Part shown: positions 8,048-17,546 of the stretch, in pieces | Numbering within the stretch: position 1 is the stretch's first letter | How the letters are laid out: each line of letters opens with the position of its first letter | Assembly: GCA_003507655.1 (NCBI GenBank) | Contig: DNUZ01000024.1 | Location: 62,001 to 126,000, forward strand | From: Lachnospiraceae bacterium | GTDB taxonomy: Bacteria; Bacillota; Clostridia; Lachnospirales; Lachnospiraceae | DNA: 64,000 nucleotides | Direction: 5' to 3' | Notes under the pieces: generated by a model | Seen by the model: the letters and a program-made list of their open reading frames with translations, nothing else | What the model was told of the DNA's origin: nothing | Databases searched by the model: none | Position numbers and translations under genes: made by a program

Positions 8048-8857
8048 ATGAGGAGTAAACATAAGACACTGAAGAAATGGATATCCGGTCTGGTAGTGGT
8101 CTGCCTTGCCGGATTTCTTGGTGCATGTCAGGAAATTTCTGTCGGGCAGTTAAAAATCATGGAAGCCCACGGAGAAAATGAAACACAGACAGCAGACAAG
8201 GAAAAGGATGTGGCACAGCAGGAGCCGGATCAGGAAGAAAAAGCAAAGCCGGAGGATGCCGTATTTTCTTATCTGCAAGGTACGAAGTCCTATGAGAAGG
8301 AAAAAGAGTGGTCCGGTGCCTGGTGCTATGAAGAGGCAGGCGGACAGCAGTTCAGCCAGTTTGGCTGTGGTCTGTGCAGTATGGCAAATGTATACAGTAC
8401 CGTCAGCGGCAACAAGTGCACACCGCTGCAGATGTACGAATATGCACAGGAGGTATCGAATTACAATCCACACAGCGGTCTCGGAGCGATTGGCTGGGAT
8501 GCGATGCGAGAAACCCTGCAAACGATGGGAATAGAGTGTGAGATGGGAAGAAAACCATCTTCTTATGAGGAATTTCAGCAGCTTGCAAAAGACAGCAAAG
8601 GTCTGCTGGTATTGATCAGCAGCAATAGTGACGATACTTTCTGGAAGGATATGCCGGGACATTATGTCACCCTGTGGCTGTACGATGAGGCTAAAGATGA
8701 GGTCTTTTTGGCGGATTCCAGCGGACCGTCGAGGAACCGTGAATGGATCCCATTGCAGACAGCATATGATGCCTTAAAGAGAAACAGTCCGCAGCAGTAC
8801 TTAAGTGTAACGGGCTATAACAAAAATGAAGATGCATGGACCGTGGAAATGAGATAG
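8048..8857 (+). CDS. Lipoprotein with C39-like cysteine peptidase domain
   Basis: 269 residues. A basic signal region is followed by a hydrophobic core and a lipobox ending LGAC near residue 27. A charged linker with repeated DK/EK pairs (about 40-75) leads to a papain-like/C39-like domain. The likely catalytic Cys lies in the QFGCGLCSMANV segment, the His in GHYVTLWLYD and the Asp in FLADSSG. Such domains cut small peptides or act as inactive binding folds; the substrate is unknown. It sits just upstream of spoIIID, but its own stop is separated by a candidate sigma-E promoter. Confidence 0.75.
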   Translation: MRSKHKTLKKWISGLVVVCLAGFLGACQEISVGQLKIMEAHGENETQTADKEKDVAQQEPDQEEKAKPEDAVFSYLQGTKSYEKEKEWSGAWCYEEAGGQQFSQFGCGLCSMANVYSTVSGNKCTPLQMYEYAQEVSNYNPHSGLGAIGWDAMRETLQTMGIECEMGRKPSSYEEFQQLAKDSKGLLVLISSNSDDTFWKDMPGHYVTLWLYDEAKDEVFLADSSGPSRNREWIPLQTAYDALKRNSPQQYLSVTGYNKNEDAWTVEMR

Positions 8858-8885
8858 AATAATTGTGTAAAACTCTGCATAGATT
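8857..8885 (+). promoter_or_regulatory. Candidate sigma-E-type promoter of spoIIID
   Basis: GAATAATT (8857-8864), a 13-base spacer and CATAGATT (8878-8885), 30 bases before the spoIIID start. This resembles the mother-cell sigma-E pattern (AATA-type -35 box, CATAnnnT -10 box) that drives spoIIID in B. subtilis. Pattern match only. Confidence 0.45.
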
Positions 8886-8914
8886 GTAAAAACAAATATC
8901 GCAGAGGAAGACAC

Positions 8915-9172
8915 TTGAAAAGTTATATCGAGGAAAGAGCGATCGAGATCGCAAAATATATCATTGAACATAATGCCACGGTAAGGCAGACTGCAAAGGA
9001 GTTTGGGATCAGTAAGTCTACGGTACATAAAGATGTGACAGAGCGTCTGCAGCAGATCAATCCGTCTTTGGCAAAAGAAGCCAGACAGGTTTTGGATATC
9101 AATAAGCAGGAGCGCCATATCCGCGGTGGACTTGCCACAAGAGAAAAATATTTACATATGGGACATCACTAG
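8915..9172 (+). CDS. spoIIID: Sporulation transcription factor SpoIIID
   Basis: 85 residues with the full SpoIIID pattern: opening IEERAIEIAKYIIE, a helix-turn-helix with TVRQTAKEFGISKSTVHKD and the basic tail ending RGGLATREKY. SpoIIID is the DNA-binding regulator that activates and represses sigma-E genes in the mother cell. The start codon is TTG, with GAGGAAG upstream. Length is as expected. It marks the organism as a spore former or a recent descendant of one. Confidence 0.96.
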   Translation: MKSYIEERAIEIAKYIIEHNATVRQTAKEFGISKSTVHKDVTERLQQINPSLAKEARQVLDINKQERHIRGGLATREKYLHMGHH

Positions 9173-9292
9173 ATAGGTGTAAATGATGAAGTGAGCTCTC
9201 ATAGAGGAAAAGGATCAGCGTGTTTACGCGATTGATCAGTAAAAAATTATGAGAAAAATATCATCAGATATGAAAATACAGGAGGTAGAAAA

Positions 9293-9634
9293 ATGCCATT
9301 TATTGATTCAAAAGTAACATTATCAATGACAGAGGACAAAAAGGAAACGATTAAGGCAAAGCTTGGACAGGCGATTACCACATTAAACAAATCAGAAGGG
9401 TTTTTAATGGTAGGATTTGATGACGACTACACACTCTACATGGGTGGAAAGAAGTTAGAAAAAGGTGCGTTTGTGGCAGTCAGCCTGTTTGGAAACGCTT
9501 CACCGGATGCCTATAGCCAGATGACAGCAAAAATCTGCGACATCTATGAAACGGAGCTTGGCATTCCGCAGGATGCAGTGTATGTGACCTACAGCGGTAT
9601 CAGCGACTGGGGCTGGAACGGAAGGAATTTTTAG
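9293..9634 (+). CDS. MIF/phenylpyruvate tautomerase-family protein
   Basis: 113 residues with the macrophage migration inhibitory factor fold: Pro-2 (the catalytic base after removal of Met), an N-terminal strand-helix unit and a second repeat with DAVYVTYSGISDWGWNGRNF at the C-terminus, matching the MIF tail. Members tautomerise phenylpyruvate or similar keto acids; the real bacterial substrate is usually unknown. AGGAGG precedes the ATG. It is free-standing. Confidence 0.85.
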   Translation: MPFIDSKVTLSMTEDKKETIKAKLGQAITTLNKSEGFLMVGFDDDYTLYMGGKKLEKGAFVAVSLFGNASPDAYSQMTAKICDIYETELGIPQDAVYVTYSGISDWGWNGRNF

Positions 9635-9674
9635 CGAAAGGACTTTAACGATACAGCGTCAAAAAGGAGATAAC

Positions 9675-10172
9675 ATGGCGAAAGCAGACAGCGTGACGCA
9701 TACATTTGAGCCAATTTTTAATAATGAATCAAAAGTTTTGATCTTAGGAACATTTCCGTCGGTAAAATCCAGAGAACAGCAGTTTTATTACGGGCATCCG
9801 CAGAACCGTTTCTGGAAACTGTTAGCATTGCTGATGGAGGATGAAATACCGGATACGATCCCAGAGAAAAAAGATTTTTTACTGAGGCATCGGATTGCCG
9901 TCTGGGATGTCATCCACAGTTGTACGATCGAAGGATCGAGCGACAGTTCAATCCGGGATGTGGTGCCGAATGATATTTCCATGATCTTAGAAAAAACACA
10001 GATCAAAACCATTTTTACCAATGGAGGAAAGGCGCACAGCCTGTATGAAAAATATGTGTATCCGGTCTGTGGCATCCATGCGGTAAAACTGCCGTCCACC
10101 AGTCCGGCAAATGCTGCGTTTTCGTTAGAACGTCTGGAGGCGGCATGGCAGGCAGTGCGTGAGAGGCTGTAA
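9675..10172 (+). CDS. DNA-deoxyinosine (hypoxanthine-DNA) glycosylase, UDG superfamily
   Basis: 165 residues of the uracil-DNA-glycosylase fold. The LILGTFPSVKSREQQFYYGH opening and the NRFWKLLA segment match the family that removes hypoxanthine from DNA. The C-terminal PSTSPANAAFSLERL segment corresponds to the DNA-intercalating loop. It would start base-excision repair of deaminated adenine. It precedes guaA, but guaA has its own promoter. Confidence 0.8.
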   Translation: MAKADSVTHTFEPIFNNESKVLILGTFPSVKSREQQFYYGHPQNRFWKLLALLMEDEIPDTIPEKKDFLLRHRIAVWDVIHSCTIEGSSDSSIRDVVPNDISMILEKTQIKTIFTNGGKAHSLYEKYVYPVCGIHAVKLPSTSPANAAFSLERLEAAWQAVRERL

Positions 10173-10181
10173 AAAATAATT

Positions 10182-10210
10182 TTGACAAGCCTTTTGCAAG
10201 AACGTATAAT
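10182..10210 (+). promoter_or_regulatory. Consensus sigma-A promoter of guaA
   Basis: TTGACA (10182-10187), 17 bases, TATAAT (10205-10210): both boxes match the consensus exactly. The leader to the start codon is only about 35 bases, too short for a purine riboswitch. Confidence 0.92.
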
Positions 10211-10251
10211 AAAACTTATTGTAGGATTACTTAAGAAGGAGGACGTGTGTT

Positions 10252-11826
10252 TTGAAGCGAGAAACCGTCATCGTGATAGATTTCGGAGGGCAGTACAACC
10301 AGCTTGTGGCACGCCGGGTGCGTGAGTGCAGCGTTTACTGTGAAATCTATTCTTATAAAACAGATATTGAGCAGATCAAAGCAATGAACCCGAAGGGGAT
10401 CATTCTGACCGGAGGACCAAACAGTTGTTATGAGGAAAATTCTCCAACCTATACGAAGGAACTGTTTGAGCTTGGCATTCCGGTGTTAGGCCTTTGCTAT
10501 GGCGCTCAGCTTATGATGCATATTTTAGGAGGAAAGGTAGAAAAGGCACCGGTTCGTGAGTACGGTAAGACGGATGTTTTCGTAAAGACGGATTCTCCTT
10601 TATTTACAGATGTTTCGGAAAAAACGGTTTGCTGGATGAGTCACTTTGACTATATTTCCAAAACAGCACCGGGATTTGAAATCTGTGCGCATACGTCAGA
10701 CTGTCCGGTTGCAGCAGCAGAAAACCGTGAGAAAAACCTGTATGCGATCCAGTTCCATCCGGAGGTTCTTCACACACAGGAAGGAACGAAAATGTTATCG
10801 AATTTCGTTTACAATGTGTGCGGTTGCAGTGGCGACTGGAAGATGGATTCTTTTGTGGAGCATTCCATTCAGGAAATCCGCAAAAAAGTCGGAAACGGCA
10901 AGGTGCTCTGTGCTCTTTCCGGTGGCGTGGATTCTTCCGTTGCAGCAGTGTTACTTTCTAAGGCTGTCGGCGACCAGTTAACCTGTGTCTTTGTGGATCA
11001 CGGCTTACTCCGTAAAAATGAAGGCGACGAGGTCGAGGAAGTGTTTGGACCAAACGGCAATTATAACCTGAACTTTATCCGTGTCAATGCGCAGGAGCGT
11101 TTTTACGGAAAGTTGGCAGGTGTGACAGAGCCGGAGCAGAAACGTAAGATTATCGGCGAGGAATTTATCCGTGTCTTTGAGGAAGAGGCAAAGAAGATCG
11201 GTGCGGTGGATTTCTTAGTTCAGGGTACGATTTATCCGGACGTAGTGGAAAGTGGTCTCGGCGGTGAATCTGCTGTCATCAAGTCTCACCACAACGTCGG
11301 TGGACTTCCTGACCATGTAGATTTTAAGGATATCATTGAGCCACTTCGTGATCTGTTCAAGGACGAGGTACGAAAGGTCGGCTTAGAGCTTGGTATTCCG
11401 GATTACTTAGTCTTCCGTCAGCCATTCCCGGGACCGGGTCTTGGAATCCGTATTATCGGTGATGTTACGGCGGACAAGGTACGCATCGTACAGGATGCAG
11501 ATGCCATTTACCGCGAAGAGGTTGACGGTGCAGCGCAGGAGTACAAGAACGAGCATGGCAAGGACGCGCCGTGGATGCCGAACCAGTATTTTGCGGCATT
11601 GACCAATATGCGTTCTGTCGGTGTCATGGGTGACGAGAGAACCTATGACTATGCAGTGGCACTTCGTGCCGTGACAACGATTGACTTTATGACAGCCGAA
11701 TCTGCGGAGATTCCGTATGAGGTGCTGAATAAAGTAATGAACCGCATTATTAATGAGGTTCGGGGTGTGAACAGGGTTATGTATGATCTGACGAGTAAAC
11801 CGCCAGGAACGATAGAGTTTGAGTAA
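10252..11826 (+). CDS. guaA: GMP synthase (glutamine-hydrolysing)
   Basis: 524 residues, the full length of two-domain GuaA. The class I glutamine amidotransferase domain (1-190) has the nucleophile in [10 protein letters not shown] and the His/Glu pair in QFHPEV. The ATP pyrophosphatase domain has the PP-loop [12 protein letters not shown] near residue 225. The C-terminal dimerisation domain ends with [11 protein letters not shown], as usual. It converts XMP to GMP. The start is TTG at 10252 with AGAAGGAGG upstream. It is transcribed alone, between a perfect promoter and a terminator. Confidence 0.97.
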   Translation: MKRETVIVIDFGGQYNQLVARRVRECSVYCEIYSYKTDIEQIKAMNPKGIILTGGPNSCYEENSPTYTKELFELGIPVLGLCYGAQLMMHILGGKVEKAPVREYGKTDVFVKTDSPLFTDVSEKTVCWMSHFDYISKTAPGFEICAHTSDCPVAAAENREKNLYAIQFHPEVLHTQEGTKMLSNFVYNVCGCSGDWKMDSFVEHSIQEIRKKVGNGKVLCALSGGVDSSVAAVLLSKAVGDQLTCVFVDHGLLRKNEGDEVEEVFGPNGNYNLNFIRVNAQERFYGKLAGVTEPEQKRKIIGEEFIRVFEEEAKKIGAVDFLVQGTIYPDVVESGLGGESAVIKSHHNVGGLPDHVDFKDIIEPLRDLFKDEVRKVGLELGIPDYLVFRQPFPGPGLGIRIIGDVTADKVRIVQDADAIYREEVDGAAQEYKNEHGKDAPWMPNQYFAALTNMRSVGVMGDERTYDYAVALRAVTTIDFMTAESAEIPYEVLNKVMNRIINEVRGVNRVMYDLTSKPPGTIEFE

Positions 11827-11835
11827 CGGACATTT

Positions 11836-11880
11836 GAGCTACAAAGCCTTGTTTTACAGGCATTGTAGCTCTTTTATTTT
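11836..11880 (+). terminator. Rho-independent terminator of guaA
   Basis: GAGCTACAA pairs with TTGTAGCTC around an inner GCCT/AGGC stem, followed by CTTTTATTTT. It also marks the left border of the AT-rich island. Confidence 0.85.
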
Positions 11881-12029
11881 GCTTCGTGATGGTAAAGTGA
11901 TGTGCCTGCTTTTTTACTCCGAATAGGTATTATTGGGTATATGATAATAAGATTACTCAAGGGATAATCAACAGAGAGTTTAAGTTGCAGAAAGATATAG
12001 CGAGCAAGTAGTATTTTAAGGAGGAAAAT

Positions 12030-13586
12030 ATGCAATTTGAAGTTGTATCTTCAGTAAATGATTGTAGAAATAAAGATACTATTTATTTGATTTTGGACAA
12101 TTGGGATGATTGGTTTACATATTCGACATTGTTTAAGGTGAGATATATTGATAAAAGTGGGATAAAACATAAAATGTCAGGAGTGAAAATTGGACAAAAA
12201 GGACAAGGAAGAAGTCCGCAGTTGCCTCCTAAATTTAGTACACTCCCGAATGATTTTTTTTCATTGGGTGTATGTGAAGATTACTATGATTCAATAAAAG
12301 ATAATTTTCCAGAGGATTATCAAAGAGAAGAGATATTTTGTGCATTAAATGATATCGCATTTGACTTAGATTTGTTTGATAGAGTGAAGGAATTAGATGT
12401 GGTTCAAACATCGTTAATGAGAGATTATACAGCTAGTATTATAAGAAATCAGTTTCATAGGATGACAATGGGAGGGGCATGGCTAACGCCATACAGATTT
12501 AGTTATTTTCCTAGTGGAGATGTGGATGTTTTCGATGAAAATGTAACAGAATTAGAATTTGAAGTAGAACATGAGAAAATGCCACCATCCAATATACATG
12601 TATTAATTGGAAAAAATGGAGTAGGTAAAACAACTTTATTAAAGGATATGATAAATGCATTGGAAGAAAACGGAGAAAATCATGGAAAATTTCAAACTTG
12701 GGGAAGAAAAGGTTTTGCTAATGTAGTTTATGTTTCTTTTAGTGCTTTTGATGGATTTCTTGATATAGAAGAGGAAGTTGTGCAATATTCATATATTGGA
12801 TTGGCAACAAAAGATGGGATGAAAAATATCGATGTGTTAGCAAAGGATTTTGCGGCAAGTTTATTTGAAATATCAAGAGGAAGCAAAAAGAAACTTTGGG
12901 AAGAAATAATAGATATCTTGGAATCAGATAATACATTCATTGATTTAAATATAAAAAAATGGCATAAAGAATGTGAAGATAATGTAGATGGATTGTTTTC
13001 ACGATATAGCAAGGAGAGTATAGGGGCATATAGGAAAAGGAAGTTAAAAGAATCTTTTATAGAAAAAATAATGCCAAGATTCAAAGAATTAAGTTCTGGA
13101 CATAAGGTTATTTTATTAATTGTAGTCAGGTTGATTGAATTAGTAGAAGAAAAAACACTGGTAATCATGGATGAACCAGAAGAACATTTACATCCACCGC
13201 TTGTTTCAGCATTAATTAGAGCATTATCAAATTTGCTTACATATCGAAATGGAGTAGGGATTATTGCCACGCATTCACCAGTTATAATACAAGAAGTACC
13301 TAAAGATTGCGTTTGGATATTAAGGAGAGTTGGAGGAGAATTAATCGCAGAAAGACCGGAAATAGAAACTTTTGGTGAGAATTTAGGGATTCTTACGAGT
13401 GAAATTTTTGGGTATGAAGTTACTAATTCGGGATTTCATACAATGATTCAAAATTCTGTAGAGAAATATTCAACATATAAAAGGGCACTGAGGTATTTTC
13501 AGGAGAAATTAGGAAATGAAGGTAAGGCTATTTTACGGTCATTAATGTATGAAAAAGAACAGTTAGAGGAAGAGGCAGATGATTAA
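12030..13586 (+). CDS. ABC-type AAA ATPase of a Septu-like defence operon (PtuA-like)
   Basis: 518 residues. The first ~170 residues are an uncharacterised domain (DNWDDW, FFSLG, YYDSI motifs). The ATPase core follows: Walker A IGKNGVGKTT near residue 195, an ABC signature-like LSSGHK near 353, Walker B LVIMDEPEEHLHP near 380 and the H-switch ATHSP near 412. This is the SMC/RecF-type organisation of stand-alone defence ATPases such as PtuA, which pair with an HNH nuclease. The HNH gene overlaps its end by eight bases, so the products are likely made in step. The coding sequence is strongly AT-rich compared with guaA, suggesting transfer. A leader of about 200 bases precedes it. The Septu link is by architecture, not by search. 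Confidence 0.85.
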   Translation: MQFEVVSSVNDCRNKDTIYLILDNWDDWFTYSTLFKVRYIDKSGIKHKMSGVKIGQKGQGRSPQLPPKFSTLPNDFFSLGVCEDYYDSIKDNFPEDYQREEIFCALNDIAFDLDLFDRVKELDVVQTSLMRDYTASIIRNQFHRMTMGGAWLTPYRFSYFPSGDVDVFDENVTELEFEVEHEKMPPSNIHVLIGKNGVGKTTLLKDMINALEENGENHGKFQTWGRKGFANVVYVSFSAFDGFLDIEEEVVQYSYIGLATKDGMKNIDVLAKDFAASLFEISRGSKKKLWEEIIDILESDNTFIDLNIKKWHKECEDNVDGLFSRYSKESIGAYRKRKLKESFIEKIMPRFKELSSGHKVILLIVVRLIELVEEKTLVIMDEPEEHLHPPLVSALIRALSNLLTYRNGVGIIATHSPVIIQEVPKDCVWILRRVGGELIAERPEIETFGENLGILTSEIFGYEVTNSGFHTMIQNSVEKYSTYKRALRYFQEKLGNEGKAILRSLMYEKEQLEEEADD

Positions 13587-14415
13587 ATTAGAAAAACCTG
13601 ATATAGATATGGAATCGGTAATTAAAGATTGTATATCGAATATAACGGTACAACCGACTTTGGCTCATATTAATGCAAGTAAAACAACTATTATATCAAA
13701 AAGTGTAGAATATGATGAACTTGCAGAACAAGGTCAATTGAGGACTTTGGAAACACATACGAAGGTTTATGGTGGAGCAACTAAAGATGATATGGTTTGG
13801 TTATATGATAATAAATTTGTAGCAGATGGTGGTAGAAAGTATTATGAAAAAATAAAATCAATACCGAAGTATAATAAATGTCCATTTTGCGGTGTGGGTA
13901 GAGTGAGTACACTAGACCACTATCTGCCCAAAACAAAATACCCAACATATGCAGTGACTCCAGTGAATCTTGTTGCATGTTGTGCAGAATGTAATAAAAA
14001 GAAAAAATCGGAGATTGGTGAAACGAGGGAAAATGAATTTATACACCCATATTATGATGATTTTGATGATGCAGTTTGGTTAAAAGTGAAAATAATATTT
14101 GATGAAGAAATAATATTTAGCTTTTATGTAGAAAAACCAGATACATGGAAACAAGAAAAGTATGAGAGAGCTCAAAATCATTTAAAAAAATTACAATTAA
14201 ACAAGTTATATGTTGCTCATTGTGGAGAGGAATTTTCTGAGTATGGATATACTGCAAAGGAGTTATATGAAAGAGGTGGGGAGGAATTAGTCAAAGAGGA
14301 TTTATTAGGCAGAATTGAAGAACGTAGGAGAGTGACTAAAAATAATTGGCGAGCTGCTTTATATGAAGGATTGTTAGAGAGTCGAGAATTTTTTGAAAAA
14401 TATTTAATGAGTTAG
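13579..14415 (+). CDS. HNH endonuclease of a Septu-like defence operon (PtuB-like)
   Basis: 278 residues. The nuclease centre lies at residues 100-142: a CPFCG knuckle, LDHYLPK (catalytic His), NLVACCAECNKKKK (second knuckle and Asn). The paired CxxC motifs and the H-N pair are the HNH/zinc layout of PtuB-type nucleases, which cut nucleic acids under the control of the partner ATPase. The C-terminal ~130 residues are helical and may bind the partner. Start ATG at 13579 overlaps the ATPase stop. The kinase gene follows after 23 bases with its own GGGAGG site. Confidence 0.86.
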   Translation: MIKLEKPDIDMESVIKDCISNITVQPTLAHINASKTTIISKSVEYDELAEQGQLRTLETHTKVYGGATKDDMVWLYDNKFVADGGRKYYEKIKSIPKYNKCPFCGVGRVSTLDHYLPKTKYPTYAVTPVNLVACCAECNKKKKSEIGETRENEFIHPYYDDFDDAVWLKVKIIFDEEIIFSFYVEKPDTWKQEKYERAQNHLKKLQLNKLYVAHCGEEFSEYGYTAKELYERGGEELVKEDLLGRIEERRRVTKNNWRAALYEGLLESREFFEKYLMS

Positions 14416-14438
14416 AAATTGCATGGGAGGAAGTCGTT

Positions 14439-15611
14439 ATGGATATTGATTATTTTTTGAGAACTAAATGTGAAGAAAATCAAGTAGAAGGTGTATTAAG
14501 AACAGAGGAACTATATAAAAATATAAGCAACATTTATTTAAAGCAACTCTTTGCGGTTATGCATCAAAATATCAATGGTTTGCTTAGCTTTATGCAAGCA
14601 AAAAAGAATGGTAATGGACATTATAATGCTGATGAAAGTAGAGCGTTATTAAGAATGATTAGGTTGTATGAAGATATGGAATATGTATTGAAATCTACGC
14701 CTTTAGCATTTAGATTAGATGAAAAGTATGTTGAAATGTTAAAATTATGTAATGGATTTTTACAAGAAAGTGGTGGAAGTGCGATACCAAATGATTTACC
14801 AGAGTTTAAAGTGGTAGAATATGACCCTATTTTTTATATGTCTGAAATGATACAAGTTTCTTCAGTGACTAAGGATTATAATTTTACTCTTAAAATGATA
14901 GGCGAAGGTTCATATGCAAAAGTTTTTAAATATAAGGATGAATTTTATAATAAATATTTTGTGTTGAAAAGAGCAAAAGATGAACTCAATGATAAAGAGT
15001 TGAAGAGATTTAAAAGAGAATTCGATGTGATGAATAAATTGAAATCTCCATATGTATTAGAGGTTTACAGATATGAGGAAGATAAAAATGAATATTATAT
15101 GGAATATGCAGATGAAACATTAAAAAAATTTGTAGAAAGAAATAATAGCACCTTAACTATAAAAAAACGACGAGGAATTGCAATGCAGATTTTCAGGGGA
15201 TTCGCTTATATTCATTCAAAAGGGTATCTACATAGAGACATTAGTTTTACAAATGTATTGTTGCAACATTACGAGAATGAGTTGACTGTAGTAAAAATTT
15301 CTGATTTTGGATTAGTTAAAATAGAACAAAGTGATTTGACAAGTTTCGGTAGCGAAATAAAGGGGTCACTAAATGATAGTAACCTTCAAATTGTGGGGTT
15401 TGGAAAATATAATATGGAATATGAAACTTTTGCACTTACAAGACTTATCTATTATGTAATGACTGGTAGATATAATTTGGAAAATATTAAAAATCAAAAA
15501 GTAAAGGATTTTGTGTTAAAGGGTATATCAGCTAATTTAAATGAAAGATATCATAGTGTGGCGGAGATGGAGCAGGCATTTGATGTTGCCTTTCCTCCTT
15601 CGGGATATTAG
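14439..15611 (+). CDS. Ser/Thr protein kinase, third gene of the ATPase-HNH operon
   Basis: 390 residues. Residues 1-145 are a helical domain I do not recognise. A eukaryotic-type kinase domain follows: glycine loop IGEGSYAKVF (about 153), ATP-binding Lys in YFVLKRA (about 175), catalytic loop YLHRDISFTN (about 262-271) and DFGLVK (about 288). The catalytic Asp is present, but the usual Lys of HRDLKxxN is Ser, as in several bacterial defence kinases with HRDIS-type loops. No transmembrane segment or sensor repeat is present, so it is cytosolic. The 23-base gap from the HNH gene and shared AT-rich codon use argue for one operon. A regulatory or effector role is inference. Confidence 0.85.
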   Translation: MDIDYFLRTKCEENQVEGVLRTEELYKNISNIYLKQLFAVMHQNINGLLSFMQAKKNGNGHYNADESRALLRMIRLYEDMEYVLKSTPLAFRLDEKYVEMLKLCNGFLQESGGSAIPNDLPEFKVVEYDPIFYMSEMIQVSSVTKDYNFTLKMIGEGSYAKVFKYKDEFYNKYFVLKRAKDELNDKELKRFKREFDVMNKLKSPYVLEVYRYEEDKNEYYMEYADETLKKFVERNNSTLTIKKRRGIAMQIFRGFAYIHSKGYLHRDISFTNVLLQHYENELTVVKISDFGLVKIEQSDLTSFGSEIKGSLNDSNLQIVGFGKYNMEYETFALTRLIYYVMTGRYNLENIKNQKVKDFVLKGISANLNERYHSVAEMEQAFDVAFPPSGY

Positions 15612-15835
15612 AATATAGGTTGTGAGGTTTCTGATGATCATGAATTTAATAATAGATTACTTGATAGTTGTATGAGTAAGAATTTATATGGTAATTTATT
15701 TTAGGAATGCCATCCATGTATTACGAACAGAAGCACCGACCTTATACAGCTGGTTGTTGCTAAGTGTTAATATATTTTTTTATAAAATTTGAATACAGAA
15801 TATAAATAAAAATTAGTGCTTTTAAGGGGAAAATT

Positions 15836-17434
15836 ATGAATGAAATAGAATTATTTGAGAAAATAGAAGATGCGATACATAAGGGTATATATGATGAACT
15901 TCTGGATAAGACAGAATTAAAATTAAAGAAATTGTTTTCAAGCTATGCGGTGGAAGACATTTTAGCTTTAATAAATAGGGTTATTATATTTCACAATTAT
16001 AATATAGATTGTAAAGAAAATGATTATTCTAAATACCAAAGAAATAAACATATGTCATTGAGGATATTATTATCATTGCCACAATACTATTATGAAAATA
16101 TATCCGTGCACAAAAATAATCATATAATAAACTATGATATTGTTAGGAATGAATTAATACAAATAATAGTTGAACTTCAATGCATATACTACTATTATCC
16201 ATATAGAAATCAAAAGGATTTTAGATTTAATAGTGAAACGCAATTTTACATGAATTATTTTAAGTCATATTATTTCGACTATCCAGAGATAGAGTTTGAA
16301 GAGTTTAAGAGTTTTTTTGAAATTAACACAAAATTGTGTGGAGAAGTTTTGGAAGATGATAATTTTAAAGAGTCATTGGATTTAATGCTTTATTTGCAAA
16401 AAATTGAAAGAAACTTAAAGCAAGAAAAAATTTTGTTGAACTTATTATTTAGCAAAGATATAAAAAGAATGATTAATGCTGAATGCTTATGGCTTCTTTA
16501 TCCTGTAAAGGTGGTAAAGAGAATATGTTGTTGTAAAAGAATTAATTTTGAAAAATTTATAAAAAAATATGCAGTTGATTTGGAAAATCGTAATGTGACA
16601 GCAGTAAGAATGATGGATATATTGACTAAGCAAAAAGATAAACGCTTTATATTAAAGACATCTAAATCTATTTTCTTTCCAAGAAATTATTTTTGGATGT
16701 ACACATTGTATGATCAAATATGGAGAAGTACAAACATTTCGCAAAAAACAGATTATGGAAAAACAATAAAAAGTGAGATGCATGAGAGAGAGCTTTTGAA
16801 GTTATTAAAGCGATACTTTGGAGAAAACAATGTTTATGCGAATGTGCAATTGAAGAGGGCAGGACGTCAATATGCTGAAAAAGATTTTGTGGTTTTGTAT
16901 GAAAATAAAGTAGTGTCATTTGAGGCAAAATCAAATTTATTGCCAGAACCCAATTTAGACGGAGTGAATAGTATTGATGATATAAAATCCAAATGTGAAG
17001 AATGTATTAGAAAAGCATATGATCAAAGTTTGGAAGTAAAGCAGAAGGTTATCGATGGTACAGCTGTTTTTTATGATAGTACAAAGAAGAAAAATAATAT
17101 TGTGCTGGATTTGAGAAATTCAAAAATAAATGAATGCATACAGATAATAGTAATGTATGAAGAATATTTAGGAATTGAAACAAATATTGAACATATATGT
17201 CCGGAATTTGATGCATGGATAATTGATATGAAAAATTTAAAATATATATTAGCAGATACAGTTGGAAAAGGTAAATTTAATACTTTTGTTAATTATGCGT
17301 TAAAAAGAAAAAATGCATATGGTTTAGTAGATGTTCAATCTGGAGAGGAACTGAGAGTGTATAATCTATACAAAAGTATGCCGGTTTTTTTTGAAAATGA
17401 TGCTAAAGATATAGGGATAAGTGTAACGATATGA
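15836..17434 (+). CDS. Island protein with PD-(D/E)XK-type nuclease motif
   Basis: 532 residues, AT-rich. Residues 1-310 are predicted helical with many Tyr, Lys and Ile, and I recognise no family. Residues 315-370 carry a restriction-endonuclease-like core: Glu in the helix HERELLKLL, Asp in EKDFVVLYENK and the ExK pair in VVSFEAKS. This spacing is typical of NERD/Mrr-like folds. A nuclease acting on foreign DNA or RNA is inferred. It is 224 bases downstream of the kinase and 112 bases upstream of the helicase, and may be a separate defence gene. Confidence 0.65.
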   Translation: MNEIELFEKIEDAIHKGIYDELLDKTELKLKKLFSSYAVEDILALINRVIIFHNYNIDCKENDYSKYQRNKHMSLRILLSLPQYYYENISVHKNNHIINYDIVRNELIQIIVELQCIYYYYPYRNQKDFRFNSETQFYMNYFKSYYFDYPEIEFEEFKSFFEINTKLCGEVLEDDNFKESLDLMLYLQKIERNLKQEKILLNLLFSKDIKRMINAECLWLLYPVKVVKRICCCKRINFEKFIKKYAVDLENRNVTAVRMMDILTKQKDKRFILKTSKSIFFPRNYFWMYTLYDQIWRSTNISQKTDYGKTIKSEMHERELLKLLKRYFGENNVYANVQLKRAGRQYAEKDFVVLYENKVVSFEAKSNLLPEPNLDGVNSIDDIKSKCEECIRKAYDQSLEVKQKVIDGTAVFYDSTKKKNNIVLDLRNSKINECIQIIVMYEEYLGIETNIEHICPEFDAWIIDMKNLKYILADTVGKGKFNTFVNYALKRKNAYGLVDVQSGEELRVYNLYKSMPVFFENDAKDIGISVTI

Positions 17435-17546
17435 GACACTTGTAAGGTATTTATCTTTAAAAATATTAGAAGCCAGTATTTTTATTAGTAGAAAGAACAA
17501 ATATTCCAGAAAAAACAGTGAGTTAACAAGAAATAACGGGGAACAA

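Noticed and set aside
10211-10251. Purine riboswitch before guaA
   Set aside because: The leader after the consensus promoter is too short.
15612-15835. Gene or repeat in the gap between kinase and nuclease-like gene
   Set aside because: A less AT-rich stretch (about 15704-15770) hinted at a gene remnant, but no frame or repeat could be supported.
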